From the NCBI GenBank assembly GCA_946628545.1, contig CAMOWU010000002.1, positions 17,651 to 81,650 on the forward strand: a DNA stretch of 64,000 nt. Reading direction: 5' to 3'. Both the position numbers and the translations under genes were made by a program. The notes under the pieces were generated by a model. It was not told where the DNA came from, did no database searches, and saw only the letters and a program-made list of their open reading frames with translations. Shown here one piece after another: positions 15,022 to 23,618 of the stretch; the stretch's first letter is position 1, and each line of letters begins with the position of its first letter. Source of the stretch: an uncultured Bacteroides sp. (lineage in GTDB: Bacteria; Bacteroidota; Bacteroidia; Bacteroidales; Bacteroidaceae).

Positions 15022-17169
15022 TTATTTGAGGAAATCTTCGAAATAGCGGGTGATGTGCTCGTGGAGATGCACACGATCGGTGCCCATCATGTTGTGCTCG
15101 TCGCCAGGATATACAAAGAGATCGGGATGGGCGCCGGCATCAATGCAGGCCCTCATGAACGACAACGAATGCTGAGGCACACAGGTATTGTCGTTGCCAC
15201 CGTAGATGACAAGCAACCTCCCCTTGAGGTTCTGGGCCTTGTTGAGCAGACTGGTCTCGGCATAACCTCTCGGATTGGTCTGAGGGGTGTCCATATAGCG
15301 CTCACCATACATCACCTCGTAGTACTTCCAGTCGATGACAGGACCTCCCGCCACACCTACCTTGAAGACATCTGGGTAAGTGGTCATCAGACTGGTGGTC
15401 ATGAACCCGCCAAAACTCCATCCATGCACACCCAGACGATCGGCATCGACGTAGGGCAGACTCTTGAGGTATTCCACGCCCTTGAGCTGGTCTTTCATCT
15501 CTTCCACCCCAAGCTGACGGAAAGTGGCTTGCTCAAATGCCAGCCCGCGATGCTCACTGCCACGGTTGTCAAGGCAGAACATCACGTAGCCATTCTGGGC
15601 CATCCACAGGTCCCAACCACGAGCGCCCCAGTTGCGGCTGGCGTCGATATTGTGGGCATGAGGACCTCCATAGACATAGACCACTGCAGGATATTTCTTT
15701 GCAGGATCGAAATCGCTGGGGAGGATCAGGCGGTAGTAAAGATCGGTCACGCCATCGGCGGCTTTAAGTGTGCCTACCTTCATCTCAGGCACCTTGAAAT
15801 CCTGCCAAGGGTCGTCGGCATGGTGGATGTTGAGGCTCTTGCCATCGGCCACACCCACAAGGTCGATGTTGTAAGGAATGGTGGGCGAAGAGTAGCGGTC
15901 GATGAGATAAGTCCCGTTGGCCGACAGTTCCGGATAATGATAACCCTCGGTCTGACCCAAGGCCTTGCGCTTGCCGTTCATACCTACACTCCATGCGCTG
16001 ACACCAATGGGATCCTTCTCGTTGCTGCTGAAAACCACCTGTTTGAGCCGACTGTTGAAACCCAGCAAATCGATGACCTCAAACTGTCCTGAAGTGAGTT
16101 GTTTCAGGAGTTTGCCTGCTGTGTTATAGAGATAGAGGTGGTTGTAGCCATCGCGTCGGGTCTGATAGATGAACTTATCGCTGTCCCAGGGGAGGAAGAC
16201 GATTGGGTGAAGTGGTTCCACATACTTGTCATTGTGTTCCTCCAGCAACACAGCCTCCTGTTTTCCCGTCTCGGCATCATAGCGGATGAGCTGAGCGTGG
16301 TTCTGGTCGCGGTTGAGTTCGATGAGATAGATTTTCTTCTCGTCTGGACTCCAGGCGATATTGGTGAAGTAGCGGTCTGTGGGATCCGCAGTCTGCAAGT
16401 AAATCGTGTTGTGGGTCTGAGGGTTGTAAACCCCCACCTGCACCTTGTGGCTGGTTTCGCCTGCCATGGGGTATTTGTCGGGAACCATTGTGGCGCAACG
16501 TGTTGACACATCTACCTGAGGATAGGTAGCCACCATCGACTGGTCCATGCGATAGAAAGCCAGTTTGTTGCCTTGAGGACTCCAGAAGGTGCCTTTCTCG
16601 ATGCCGAACTCATTGCGGTGCACGCTTTCTCCATACACGATGTCGAGGCTGCCGTCCTGACTGACCTGGGCAATTTGCCCGTCGGCTGTCTGAACATAGA
16701 GATTGTGGTCTTTGGTGTAGGCTGTGTTTTTGGATGTGGGTTCAAAATCGTCATGCTGAGCCGCAGGGTCAGCGCTGACACTCCAGACCACTTTCTTGTC
16801 TTTCCAATCCACCAGCATCTGCTTGCCTTGGTGCTGGATCATCACCTGGGGGCGGTCGGCATACGGAAACGACGTATAGTAGAGGCTCCTCAGCGGAACA
16901 CTGGCGGAGATGATGCTATTGATGTCGTCGAGTGTGAAAAGAGTGCTGGCTTCACCCGTCTTGTGGTCGATGAGTCGCACTTGGTTGAGGTCTTGCTCCA
17001 CACAGTTGTCGCCCCACCATGTCACGTACCGCCGTGATGGGGTATGGGCGTAATAGGTGCTGCCACCGGGGATAAGGTCGTCTAAGGTGAATGGTTTCTT
17101 GTCTTGCGCCATCGTCAAGGTTGTTGTTGCCAGAAATGGCAGAAGCAGAAGATATCTGAAAAACTTCAT
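15022..17169 (-). CDS. S9 family peptidase, dipeptidyl peptidase IV type
   Basis: A 715-residue exported serine peptidase (signal FFRYLLLLPFLATTTLTMAQ). Residues about 30-470 form the DPP-IV beta-propeller (LAFYRMDQSMV, FTNIAWSPDEKKIYLIELN). The C-terminal alpha/beta hydrolase domain carries the triad Ser585 in GWSFGGF, Asp660 in GGNDNT and His692 in GDEHNM, plus VYVYGGPHAH for the oxyanion region. Such enzymes remove X-Pro or X-Ala dipeptides from peptides in the periplasm and serve protein and peptide use. It starts 12 bp after the RNA methyltransferase stop, hence cotranscribed with it. Confidence 0.93.
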   Translation of the reverse strand: MKFFRYLLLLPFLATTTLTMAQDKKPFTLDDLIPGGSTYYAHTPSRRYVTWWGDNCVEQDLNQVRLIDHKTGEASTLFTLDDINSIISASVPLRSLYYTSFPYADRPQVMIQHQGKQMLVDWKDKKVVWSVSADPAAQHDDFEPTSKNTAYTKDHNLYVQTADGQIAQVSQDGSLDIVYGESVHRNEFGIEKGTFWSPQGNKLAFYRMDQSMVATYPQVDVSTRCATMVPDKYPMAGETSHKVQVGVYNPQTHNTIYLQTADPTDRYFTNIAWSPDEKKIYLIELNRDQNHAQLIRYDAETGKQEAVLLEEHNDKYVEPLHPIVFLPWDSDKFIYQTRRDGYNHLYLYNTAGKLLKQLTSGQFEVIDLLGFNSRLKQVVFSSNEKDPIGVSAWSVGMNGKRKALGQTEGYHYPELSANGTYLIDRYSSPTIPYNIDLVGVADGKSLNIHHADDPWQDFKVPEMKVGTLKAADGVTDLYYRLILPSDFDPAKKYPAVVYVYGGPHAHNIDASRNWGARGWDLWMAQNGYVMFCLDNRGSEHRGLAFEQATFRQLGVEEMKDQLKGVEYLKSLPYVDADRLGVHGWSFGGFMTTSLMTTYPDVFKVGVAGGPVIDWKYYEVMYGERYMDTPQTNPRGYAETSLLNKAQNLKGRLLVIYGGNDNTCVPQHSLSFMRACIDAGAHPDLFVYPGDEHNMMGTDRVHLHEHITRYFEDFLK

Positions 17170-17181
17170 ATCGAAAAAGGA

Positions 17182-18813
17182 TTAGTTGTCGTTGCGCTTG
17201 AAAGGCTTGCCGTCTTTGTCGAAACCCCAGTCGCTGGTAGTGGCACCAGAGGGCTTGTCCTTGCCGCGGCCTTTCTTGCCGTCTTTATCTCTGCTTTTGC
17301 CGAAGTCTTTGCGGCCGCCAAAAGGACGGTCACCACCCTTACCACCTCGTCTGTCGCGCTTATAGTCCTTGCGTGGACGCTCATCACCATCACGGCTTCC
17401 GCGATAGGGGCGTTTCTCACGAGGCGCGCGCTCTTCGGTGGGCTGGTCGCCATCAAGACTATGGCCGAAACGGCGCAGGAAACGAAGGTGACGCTCGTCT
17501 ATCTCTTCCTTGCCATGGTTGTCCCTTCTGCCAAAAGGCACTCGATCACGGTCGAACCGCGACTGGTCGCGGTCATCGCCTTCAGACCTGTTCCTGCTCG
17601 TGTGGGGACGATAGTGGAGGTTGCGCTGGCGTTCCTCATCTGTTTTGATGTCGAGTCCTTCCACCCGACGGTCGCTGAGCTTACCTGAGAATATCTGGTA
17701 CTTTCGGAACTCACATTCGAGCGCACCGTTGAAAAGGGCGTACTTGGTGGATGGCCTCATGCCGATACAGTCGAAACACTCCTGACGGTAGCTGATGATC
17801 CAGGCATCGTTATCGACAAACTCATGCTTCAACTTCTGACCGATCAACTCGTAGAAGGCAAGGAGGTCGTCGGTGGTGATGCGCTCGCCGTAGGGTGGAT
17901 TGGTGATCATGATGGCTTTTTCGGCTGGTTGTGTGAAGTCGGCCATGTCGCGCTGCTCCACAGTCACAATATCGGACACTCCGGCGGCCTGTACATTCTT
18001 CTGCGCCACAGACACTACCTTGCGGTTGATGTCGTAGCCATAGATGTGGTGATGGAACTCACGCTCCTGAGAATCGTCGTTGTAGATGTTCTGGAGCAGG
18101 TCGGCATCGAAGTCTTTCCAGCGCTCAAAGGCGAATTCCTTGCGGAAGAGACCGGGCCAGATGTTTCGGGCAATCAGAGCGGCCTCAATGAGGATAGTGC
18201 CTGAACCGCACATCGGATCAACAAGGTCGCATTCGCCATCCCAACCCGTTAGCATAATCATGCCGGCAGCCAGAATCTCGTTGATAGGCGCTTCAACGGT
18301 GGCCTCGCGGTAGCCTCTCTTATGAAGGCTCTCACCTGAGCTGTCGAGCGAAATCGTCACCAAGTCGTCAGAGATATGGACGTTGATGTAGAGCTTGGGA
18401 TTGGTCAGCACCACGTTGGGGCGGTCGCCCACCTTCTCACGGAAATAATCGGCGATGCCGTCCTTCACTCGGTAAGAAACGAATTTGCTGTGGCGGAACT
18501 CATCGGAGTAAACAACCGTATCCACACGGAAGGTGGTGTTGACGTCCATATAGTCGGACCATTCGATGCTTTTGGTCGCTTCATAAAGTGCCTCGGCATC
18601 AATAGCCTTGAATTCCTTGATGGGTTTGAGGATCCTCACTGCCGTACGAAGGCAGAAGTTTGCGCGATACATCATCTCCTTGTCACCCGTGAACGATACC
18701 ATACGGTTGCCTATCTCTACATTGTTGGCACCCAATGATATGAGTTCCTTGGCAAGCACTTCCTCCAGGCCCTGGAAGGTCTTGGCAATGAGTTTGAATT
18801 CCTGATTTTCCAT
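17182..18813 (-). CDS. THUMP-domain class I SAM-dependent RNA methyltransferase with Arg/Gly-rich tail
   Basis: A 543-residue enzyme related to the N-terminal methyltransferase half of RlmL (YcbY), which makes m2G in 23S rRNA. A THUMP domain covers about residues 45-160 (NTTFRVDTVVYSDEFRHSKF). The Rossmann methyltransferase follows, with DPMCGSGTILIEAALIARNI (SAM site) and the catalytic-type motif TNPPYGERI near residue 305. From about residue 395 to the end is a charged low-complexity tail (RNRSEGDDRDQSRFDRDRVP, GSRDGDERPRKDYKRDRRGG) that is probably RNA-binding. First gene of the operon with the S9 peptidase and purD; promoter at 18869-18900. Confidence 0.9.
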   Translation of the reverse strand: MENQEFKLIAKTFQGLEEVLAKELISLGANNVEIGNRMVSFTGDKEMMYRANFCLRTAVRILKPIKEFKAIDAEALYEATKSIEWSDYMDVNTTFRVDTVVYSDEFRHSKFVSYRVKDGIADYFREKVGDRPNVVLTNPKLYINVHISDDLVTISLDSSGESLHKRGYREATVEAPINEILAAGMIMLTGWDGECDLVDPMCGSGTILIEAALIARNIWPGLFRKEFAFERWKDFDADLLQNIYNDDSQEREFHHHIYGYDINRKVVSVAQKNVQAAGVSDIVTVEQRDMADFTQPAEKAIMITNPPYGERITTDDLLAFYELIGQKLKHEFVDNDAWIISYRQECFDCIGMRPSTKYALFNGALECEFRKYQIFSGKLSDRRVEGLDIKTDEERQRNLHYRPHTSRNRSEGDDRDQSRFDRDRVPFGRRDNHGKEEIDERHLRFLRRFGHSLDGDQPTEERAPREKRPYRGSRDGDERPRKDYKRDRRGGKGGDRPFGGRKDFGKSRDKDGKKGRGKDKPSGATTSDWGFDKDGKPFKRNDN

Positions 18814-18868
18814 TTGATATTTTTATGTTGTGAAAAAGACATGCACAAAACATGCCCCATTTTGGGTG

Positions 18869-18900
18869 CAAAGTTACGAATAAACGAGCGAAAAGCCAAA
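18869..18900 (-). promoter_or_regulatory. Promoter of the RNA methyltransferase operon
   Basis: On the minus strand TTTG (18897-18900), a 20-bp spacer, TAACTTTG (18869-18876): a full consensus match, giving a leader near 50 nt. The same boxes and spacer sequence are repeated in the array upstream. Confidence 0.75.
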
Positions 18901-19183
18901 CTTGTTTGGGCTTTTCCGAGTGAGAGTAACTTCGACGGAGTCAAAGTTACGAAAAATCGAGCGAAAAGCCAAACTTTGGAGCAGCGAAAGCAGAGGGAAA
19001 GATTTTCCTCTGCTGAGTCGTGACAAAGTTGGACGAAGTCAAACTTGTTTGGGCTTTTCCGAGATGGAGTAACTTCGACGGAGTCAAAGTTACGAAAAAT
19101 CGAGCGAATAGCAAAAGAAAGACCCGTCTTTCTGTTGCTATTCCGAGATGGAGTAACTTCGACGAAGTCAAAGTTACGAAAAA
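18869..19183. repeat. Array of promoter-like repeats with alternating palindromes
   Basis: The 435-bp gap between genes is almost filled by repeats. A constant unit (GTAACTTCGACGGAGTCAAAG followed by TTACGAAAAATCGAGCGAA) starts near 18925, 19068 and 19152. Each contains a hairpin GTAACTT/AAGTTAC. Between constant units lie differing palindromes: AAGCCAAAC/GTTTGGGCTT, AGCAGAGGGAAA/TTTTCCTCTGCT and AATAGCAA/TTGCTATT. On the minus strand the units carry TAACTTTG at 18942-18949, 19085-19092 and 19169-19176, the first two with TTTG 20 or 19 bp upstream. Confidence 0.8.
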
Positions 19184-19218
19184 AACACAGGAGAGCACTT
19201 CGCAGCGGCCTCCTGTGT
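19181..19218 (-). terminator. Terminator of the ECF sigma factor operon
   Basis: ACACAGGAG (19185-19193) and CTCCTGTGT (19210-19218) pair around a 16-nt loop; on the minus strand a run of seven T follows. It is 31 bp after the stop of the barrel protein gene. Confidence 0.75.
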
Positions 19219-19248
19219 CCCCGGGTATAAATATTGTTTAACTTAAGT

Positions 19249-20397
19249 TCAGAGCCTATAGCCTAAGGACAAAGTTACGGTGCTTCGTCCTTTGGGTTCC
19301 TTGCTGCCTGTAAATAGTTGGTACTCATAGCCCACACCTAAAGAGATGCGTTGCCGCATCATCATCTGCACTTTGACACCCAAACCTACAAGATAGTGAT
19401 GCTTGTTTTCCACATCATGATAGGTGGGATGGATTTTCCCGTGTTGATGGAGGTTGAGATAGGTAGCGGCGGCGTAAGGGGAAAAAGACCACACCTCGTA
19501 GCCATTTTGCAATGGAAAGCTATAGCCCAATCGACACGTCACATCCCATGACTTCACACTTCCCATCACCCCGAGGAAAGGATCGAAATCATGCTCATAG
19601 AACACGTACAAAAGTTCATGACAGGGAGTCACACTCAATCCTGCGTACAAGTGCTTGTAGATGAAATCGGCATAAAAACTCTGGCAGTTCTCCAATCCAC
19701 CCCACCGCTTTCCTGAAAACCAGCTATGCGCATAGCCTAAGGAAATAGAAGAAAGCGCATCTTTCCACGACACCAACTTGGTCGATGGGTAGAGCGTTCT
19801 CCATTCGTCGTCCATGACCATGCGATGATTTTCTTCATCATCGAAAAGCATCATGCGCCACGGCAACACCTTGTCGCCTCTAAAGGTACCCAAAATGGCA
19901 TTAGGACGGTCATCGGGAAAAACATCAGTGACATTCAAGATCTTGTACTCATAATCATCACTGAAACCGTTGGTGGAGAAACGGTAAGCCACACCATTGT
20001 TGAAGACTGCCACTTCAAGGACAATGCTGCTGACCGATTGCAGCACCATGCCATAGCACTTCCCTCTCAGGCCAGCTTTTGCGAATGTCTCCTCGTCCAT
20101 CGAAGAGAAGGTCTTGGTCGTATAGTCACAGCTCACCATGTCAGCTTTTCCAAACGATGACTTCCTGCCATGCGAATAGACCTCAAGACCTATTTCGCGA
20201 TTGTGTATGATGCTTTTTCCCTTCACCGAGATAGACATCTCCAATCTTCTGGGAACCAGAATCTTACTATTGAATCCTCGACTCTTGTCGGTTTTCAGGT
20301 TCACCCATACCGACATGTCAGGCGATGACACTGAATATTGAGCCTGCACCAACGACGGAACAATCAGGCAAAACAGAAATAGAATATAATGTTTCAT
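19249..20397 (-). CDS. GH97-N-like domain joined to an outer-membrane beta-barrel
   Basis: A 382-residue exported protein (signal HYILFLFCLIVPSLVQAQ). Residues about 20-165 look like the N-terminal beta-sandwich of GH97 glycosidases: it opens with SVSSPDMSVWVNLKT, has IHNREIGLEVYS and then IVLEVAVFNNGVAYRFSTNG. The catalytic barrel of GH97 is missing; instead residues 190-382 are amphipathic strands (LSSISLGYAHSWF, YLVGLGVKVQM, ISLGVGYEYQLF) ending STVTLSLGYRL, an outer-membrane barrel. Start chosen at the ATG at 20397; the longer frame begins with GTG. Last gene of the sigma factor operon. The GH97 relation is my inference. Confidence 0.7.
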   Translation of the reverse strand: MKHYILFLFCLIVPSLVQAQYSVSSPDMSVWVNLKTDKSRGFNSKILVPRRLEMSISVKGKSIIHNREIGLEVYSHGRKSSFGKADMVSCDYTTKTFSSMDEETFAKAGLRGKCYGMVLQSVSSIVLEVAVFNNGVAYRFSTNGFSDDYEYKILNVTDVFPDDRPNAILGTFRGDKVLPWRMMLFDDEENHRMVMDDEWRTLYPSTKLVSWKDALSSISLGYAHSWFSGKRWGGLENCQSFYADFIYKHLYAGLSVTPCHELLYVFYEHDFDPFLGVMGSVKSWDVTCRLGYSFPLQNGYEVWSFSPYAAATYLNLHQHGKIHPTYHDVENKHHYLVGLGVKVQMMMRQRISLGVGYEYQLFTGSKEPKGRSTVTLSLGYRL

Positions 20398-20453
20398 AAT
20401 CGTATTCACTTCATTATAACGCTATACAAAATATGATGCTACCGGCAAAGCCG

Positions 20454-21620
20454 CTATTCCACAGCCTGCCTCGGGAAATAATCGAAGAATCGCTGGTTTT
20501 CACGAAGCGTCTGAACATCAAGGCTTGGAAACACGTTGCCTTTCCAGTTGGCACCCCATGAATCAAAAGGCTCGCCTTCGGGTTCATAGTAGGTGATGTT
20601 GGTAGTTTCGATAGGCAAGGGATCGAACTCCAGAAGGAATGCGATGAAATCGCCAGAGAAGCCCTCCATCCAGAACGTGTGGCCCAAAGGCAATCCCATG
20701 GCCTTACGAAGTTTGAACTGCCGGCCGTTGCCATCCACCAACAATGTTCCTGGTTCTATACCATAGTACTCCCGCATCCAGTTCTGCTCTTTGGCTATGG
20801 CGAGGTAGGTGGCAGAGGGGGTGAGCCACAGCGCCATGGTGTTTTCACGTATTGGCTTAATGAGATGTGCATCAGTGAAGACTGACCACGAATGACCATC
20901 GTTCTTGTCGTACTGGCCCTCTTGTTTCACCTGACGTGGAGTGTGGAATTCTGGAATATCGTCAAAAAACCACCCCAAAGTTAAAGACTCAGCTTTCTTG
21001 CTCCTATGCAGTCTGATTTGCCTTCCTCCCCTGAGGTACCAATTTGGCACACCATAGATAGAGATGCTACGAGTAGTGGGTGGCAGAGGAGGAAAATAGA
21101 TGCGAAAGTCGAGAATGTCGCCTTTTTTCGCCCTGACACCGAAGTGCTTCCCCCAGCAGTTGGGTTCGACTCGACGGGCTTTATAGCGGATGCCAGTAGC
21201 ACGATCGAGGATAGCCGTCTCTTCATGAGCCAACCAGAGATTGGTCACCACATCGCCTGGCATCACAAGGAAACAGTGAAGTACCGTCTCGTTTTCTTCT
21301 TCCTCCAGCAAATAGCAGATGGTGGTCCGACTTGCCGTCTCATCTTTTTCCATATCGGTTTTTATAGACGGGAATAAATGTTGCCAGTCCTCCAGCAAAG
21401 GTACATTTTCCACCCAACAGGTGTCGTTTACCCAGTTCTCTGTTGAAGGCCAGACAATGGTCTTCCCACCACTTTTTTCATCTGTCTCCGTAGTATAATC
21501 TACCTTGAAATAAGGACTTTTTACCCAAATCTTTCGGTCGGCTGTCTGGGCCTGCAAGAGGCTGCAGCAGAAGAGTAAACACCCGATGAATGGAACTTGA
21601 TATGTCTTCATGTCGCTCAT
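20454..21620 (-). CDS. Exported protein with two similar halves, unknown function
   Basis: A 388-residue protein with a signal peptide (VPFIGCLLFCCSLLQAQ); the in-frame ATG at 21611 may be the true start. Two halves resemble each other: 'AILDRATGIRYKAR...FGVRAKKGDILDFRIYFPPLPPTTRSI' (about residues 137-185) and 'LLVDGNGRQFKLR...SGDFIAFLLEFDPLPIETTNI' (about 295-345). This 'D..G..Y.L......F.L.F.PLP..T' pattern is common in Bacteroidetes envelope proteins. No catalytic motif seen. It starts 6 bp after the probable anti-sigma gene, in the same operon. Confidence 0.75.
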   Translation of the reverse strand: MSDMKTYQVPFIGCLLFCCSLLQAQTADRKIWVKSPYFKVDYTTETDEKSGGKTIVWPSTENWVNDTCWVENVPLLEDWQHLFPSIKTDMEKDETASRTTICYLLEEEENETVLHCFLVMPGDVVTNLWLAHEETAILDRATGIRYKARRVEPNCWGKHFGVRAKKGDILDFRIYFPPLPPTTRSISIYGVPNWYLRGGRQIRLHRSKKAESLTLGWFFDDIPEFHTPRQVKQEGQYDKNDGHSWSVFTDAHLIKPIRENTMALWLTPSATYLAIAKEQNWMREYYGIEPGTLLVDGNGRQFKLRKAMGLPLGHTFWMEGFSGDFIAFLLEFDPLPIETTNITYYEPEGEPFDSWGANWKGNVFPSLDVQTLRENQRFFDYFPRQAVE

Positions 21621-21626
21621 ATTTGT

Positions 21627-22616
21627 TTACATTTTTAAAGTCGGTTGGTTTTGTGTGATAAACGCTCGGTATTTCTGATAGCAGTCGTAGGTCATTTCCA
21701 TGTTGATGGGCGAATGGGTGGCATAAAGTAAGATCTGTCCGTTGACACGCTCTGCCAGCCATAGATATCTCAGCCCTTTCCGCTCATCATGGAGGATGAA
21801 GTAGAACTTCTGTTGTGAGAAGTTCAGATGGTAACCAGGTGTTTGATTGTCTATACTGATGGCCACCTTGAGCATCCTACCGAAGACATCCACTTCTTTA
21901 GTATCGGGAAAAACACGGACAAGGTGGACAATATCCGTTTGGGCAGAATCCGTTCCACAGTCCAACGACACGGTCTCCACATGATAATAGTTGGCAAATT
22001 TCATGACAAAATCATCGACTCGGGAGGGATCCACATAGTCTGAATCCGCCTGCAAAGCCCTGGAGGCGTAGTGCAGGTCTTGCGTGTTTGGCTGCAACTG
22101 TCGAATGGTTGGGAGAGATGGGGAAGCGCTTGTTTCAACCACCTCAGCCGGGACTTCCTCTGTCGCTGCAACAGGGAGTGGATCTTTTTTGCCATTATTG
22201 AGACGGAGGGGCTGTTGGGTGCCATGTCTCTGCTGTCTCTGCTTCCCATGCTCATCCGCTGATACTCGCAAAACGGCGACTTGTTGCTCATCAGATACTT
22301 GAACCAATGAATCCATGTCGCCTTGAACTGAACTTTCAGTTTGAGAATCAACCTTCATCGATTTTGAGGCTTGCACTATAGTCTTGACGTGATCATCTTT
22401 TGGCTGGTAGAGGAGCCATACAGAGCCTACTCCAAGAAAAAGGAGCCCCACTGCCACCCAGCGCCAGTATTTCTTCACGAGACTTGGACGACGCTCTGTT
22501 TTCACATTCTCCTGTGGAGGCAGTTTGGCCATGACCTTTTCTACCATCTCTTCAGGATGGCTGAGATTGGGTTGTAATCCCTTCAGTCGTTCGAGTATGT
22601 CGTCAATCTTGTCCAT
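21627..22616 (-). CDS. Probable membrane-bound anti-sigma factor
   Basis: A 329-residue single-pass protein. A short cytoplasmic N-terminus (MDKIDDILERLKGLQPNLSH) suited to sigma factor binding is followed by a transmembrane helix at about residues 50-66 (WVAVGLLFLGVGSVWLL). A Gln/Ser/Thr-rich linker leads to a periplasmic domain (residues about 185-329, VETVSLDCGTDSAQTDIVHL, LNFSQQKFYFILHD). Its start overlaps the end of the ECF sigma gene by 14 bp, the usual arrangement for a sigma/anti-sigma pair. It lacks the FecR/DUF4974 domain of SusCD-linked anti-sigma factors. The role rests mainly on context. Confidence 0.7.
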   Translation of the reverse strand: MDKIDDILERLKGLQPNLSHPEEMVEKVMAKLPPQENVKTERRPSLVKKYWRWVAVGLLFLGVGSVWLLYQPKDDHVKTIVQASKSMKVDSQTESSVQGDMDSLVQVSDEQQVAVLRVSADEHGKQRQQRHGTQQPLRLNNGKKDPLPVAATEEVPAEVVETSASPSLPTIRQLQPNTQDLHYASRALQADSDYVDPSRVDDFVMKFANYYHVETVSLDCGTDSAQTDIVHLVRVFPDTKEVDVFGRMLKVAISIDNQTPGYHLNFSQQKFYFILHDERKGLRYLWLAERVNGQILLYATHSPINMEMTYDCYQKYRAFITQNQPTLKM

Positions 22617-23160
22617 AACCTAATGCTATCAATCGCTTCCTAATCGTTCGTCTTGCCAAATAGAGATTGGTCTTCACTTGTAATGCATTCATCCCTGTAA
22701 TCTGCTCCACTTCAGTAGAAGTCAGTCCCTCCAATTGGCATAGGGTGAAGACAAGCCGCTGTTTGGTGCTCAAGCCTTCCGCCAAAGTTCTGACAATCGA
22801 CACCCATTCCTTGTTCTCCAAAGAACGCTGATTATCGGAATCGTGGACAAACAGACGAAGAGCCTGTTCGTCACAAGGTGCGAAATGATGACGGCGCGCA
22901 CTTTTCAGTTGATCAAGACACAGGCGGGAGGTTATCGCATAAAGCCACGTGGAGAATGGTTTATCCAAATCATAGTCTTGAATGCCTTGCCATACTCGCA
23001 AGAAGGTTTCTTGGACCACATCCTTTGCCTCCTCTTCGTCGGCCAGCATCTTCAATGCAAGAGAAAACACCATTTGCTGATACGTCATGACCACCCACCG
23101 GAAAGCGTCCTTGTCTCCCTCTTGGCATCGAGTGACTATATGGCTGTCTATCTGGGTCAT
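22603..23160 (-). CDS. RNA polymerase sigma-70 factor, ECF subfamily
   Basis: A 185-residue ECF sigma factor. Region 2 is seen in DAFRWVVMTYQQMVFSLALK and the signature DEEEAKDVVQETFLRVWQGI, with DYDLDKPFSTWLYAITSRL after it. Region 4 is STKQRLVFTLCQLEGLTSTE, then VEQITGMNALQVKTNLYLAR. I chose the ATG at 23160 (MTQIDSH) because the longer frame, to 23265, runs through the -7 promoter box at 23201-23208. It heads a four-gene operon: sigma, anti-sigma, and two envelope proteins that are probably its own targets. Confidence 0.92.
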   Translation of the reverse strand: MTQIDSHIVTRCQEGDKDAFRWVVMTYQQMVFSLALKMLADEEEAKDVVQETFLRVWQGIQDYDLDKPFSTWLYAITSRLCLDQLKSARRHHFAPCDEQALRLFVHDSDNQRSLENKEWVSIVRTLAEGLSTKQRLVFTLCQLEGLTSTEVEQITGMNALQVKTNLYLARRTIRKRLIALGYGQD

Positions 23161-23200
23161 TTTCGATTGTCTGTCTATATGATGATACGAAGTAGGAATG

Positions 23201-23208
23201 CAAAAGTA
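23201..23208 (-). promoter_or_regulatory. -7 promoter element of the sigma factor operon
   Basis: TACTTTTG on the minus strand matches TAnnTTTG and gives a leader of about 35 nt. The -33 is weak (ATTG at 23232-23235, spacer 23). Confidence 0.5.
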
Positions 23209-23430
23209 AAAAAAAATGGTTGATTTTATCGCAATATCTAAAGGTATCGGTAAAACAAGAATCATTTTATCTCACTATCGGGACAGCCGGATGATGGACA
23301 AAGTTCGGTGTGGCTATCGTGGAATGTTGCAGTCGCAAGTGAAAACAAAACACTTCCTTCGCCAAAGCGCCATACAAGACGGAATCAGACAAAAAAATCA
23401 GCCCCAAAGAAAGATTGTCGGTGAAAAGTA

Positions 23431-23461
23431 CTTGCAGATACAAAACTAATTTGTAACTTTG
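23431..23461 (+). promoter_or_regulatory. Promoter of the CoA-transferase gene
   Basis: CTTG (23431-23434), 19-bp spacer, TAACTTTG (23454-23461): near-consensus. It predicts a leader of about 150 nt before the ATG at 23619. Apart from this and the divergent sigma operon promoter, I see nothing in 23161-23618. Confidence 0.7.
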
Positions 23462-23618
23462 CGCAAAATTTGCTGAAATGTGTAAGTTCAGCACCCTCTG
23501 TATCATTTTGGACTTGAATATCCACTTCTCTTGATACCCTCCGAGGATAAGAGGGAGTTGTATTTCATGATGCAAGCAAAAGAACCAAAGAAAAACTAAT
23601 TATAAAATAAAAAACACA

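Noticed and set aside
17104..17688. Open frame of 194 codons on the plus strand
   Set aside because: It is antisense to the Arg/Gly-rich tail of the RNA methyltransferase; repetitive basic codons on one strand give a long hydrophobic frame on the other. No start signal or family.
18814..19241. Short frames across the repeat array before the RNA methyltransferase gene
   Set aside because: The repeated 'SNFDGVKVTKN' peptides are just translations of the repeated DNA unit; the array is better explained as promoter-like repeats.
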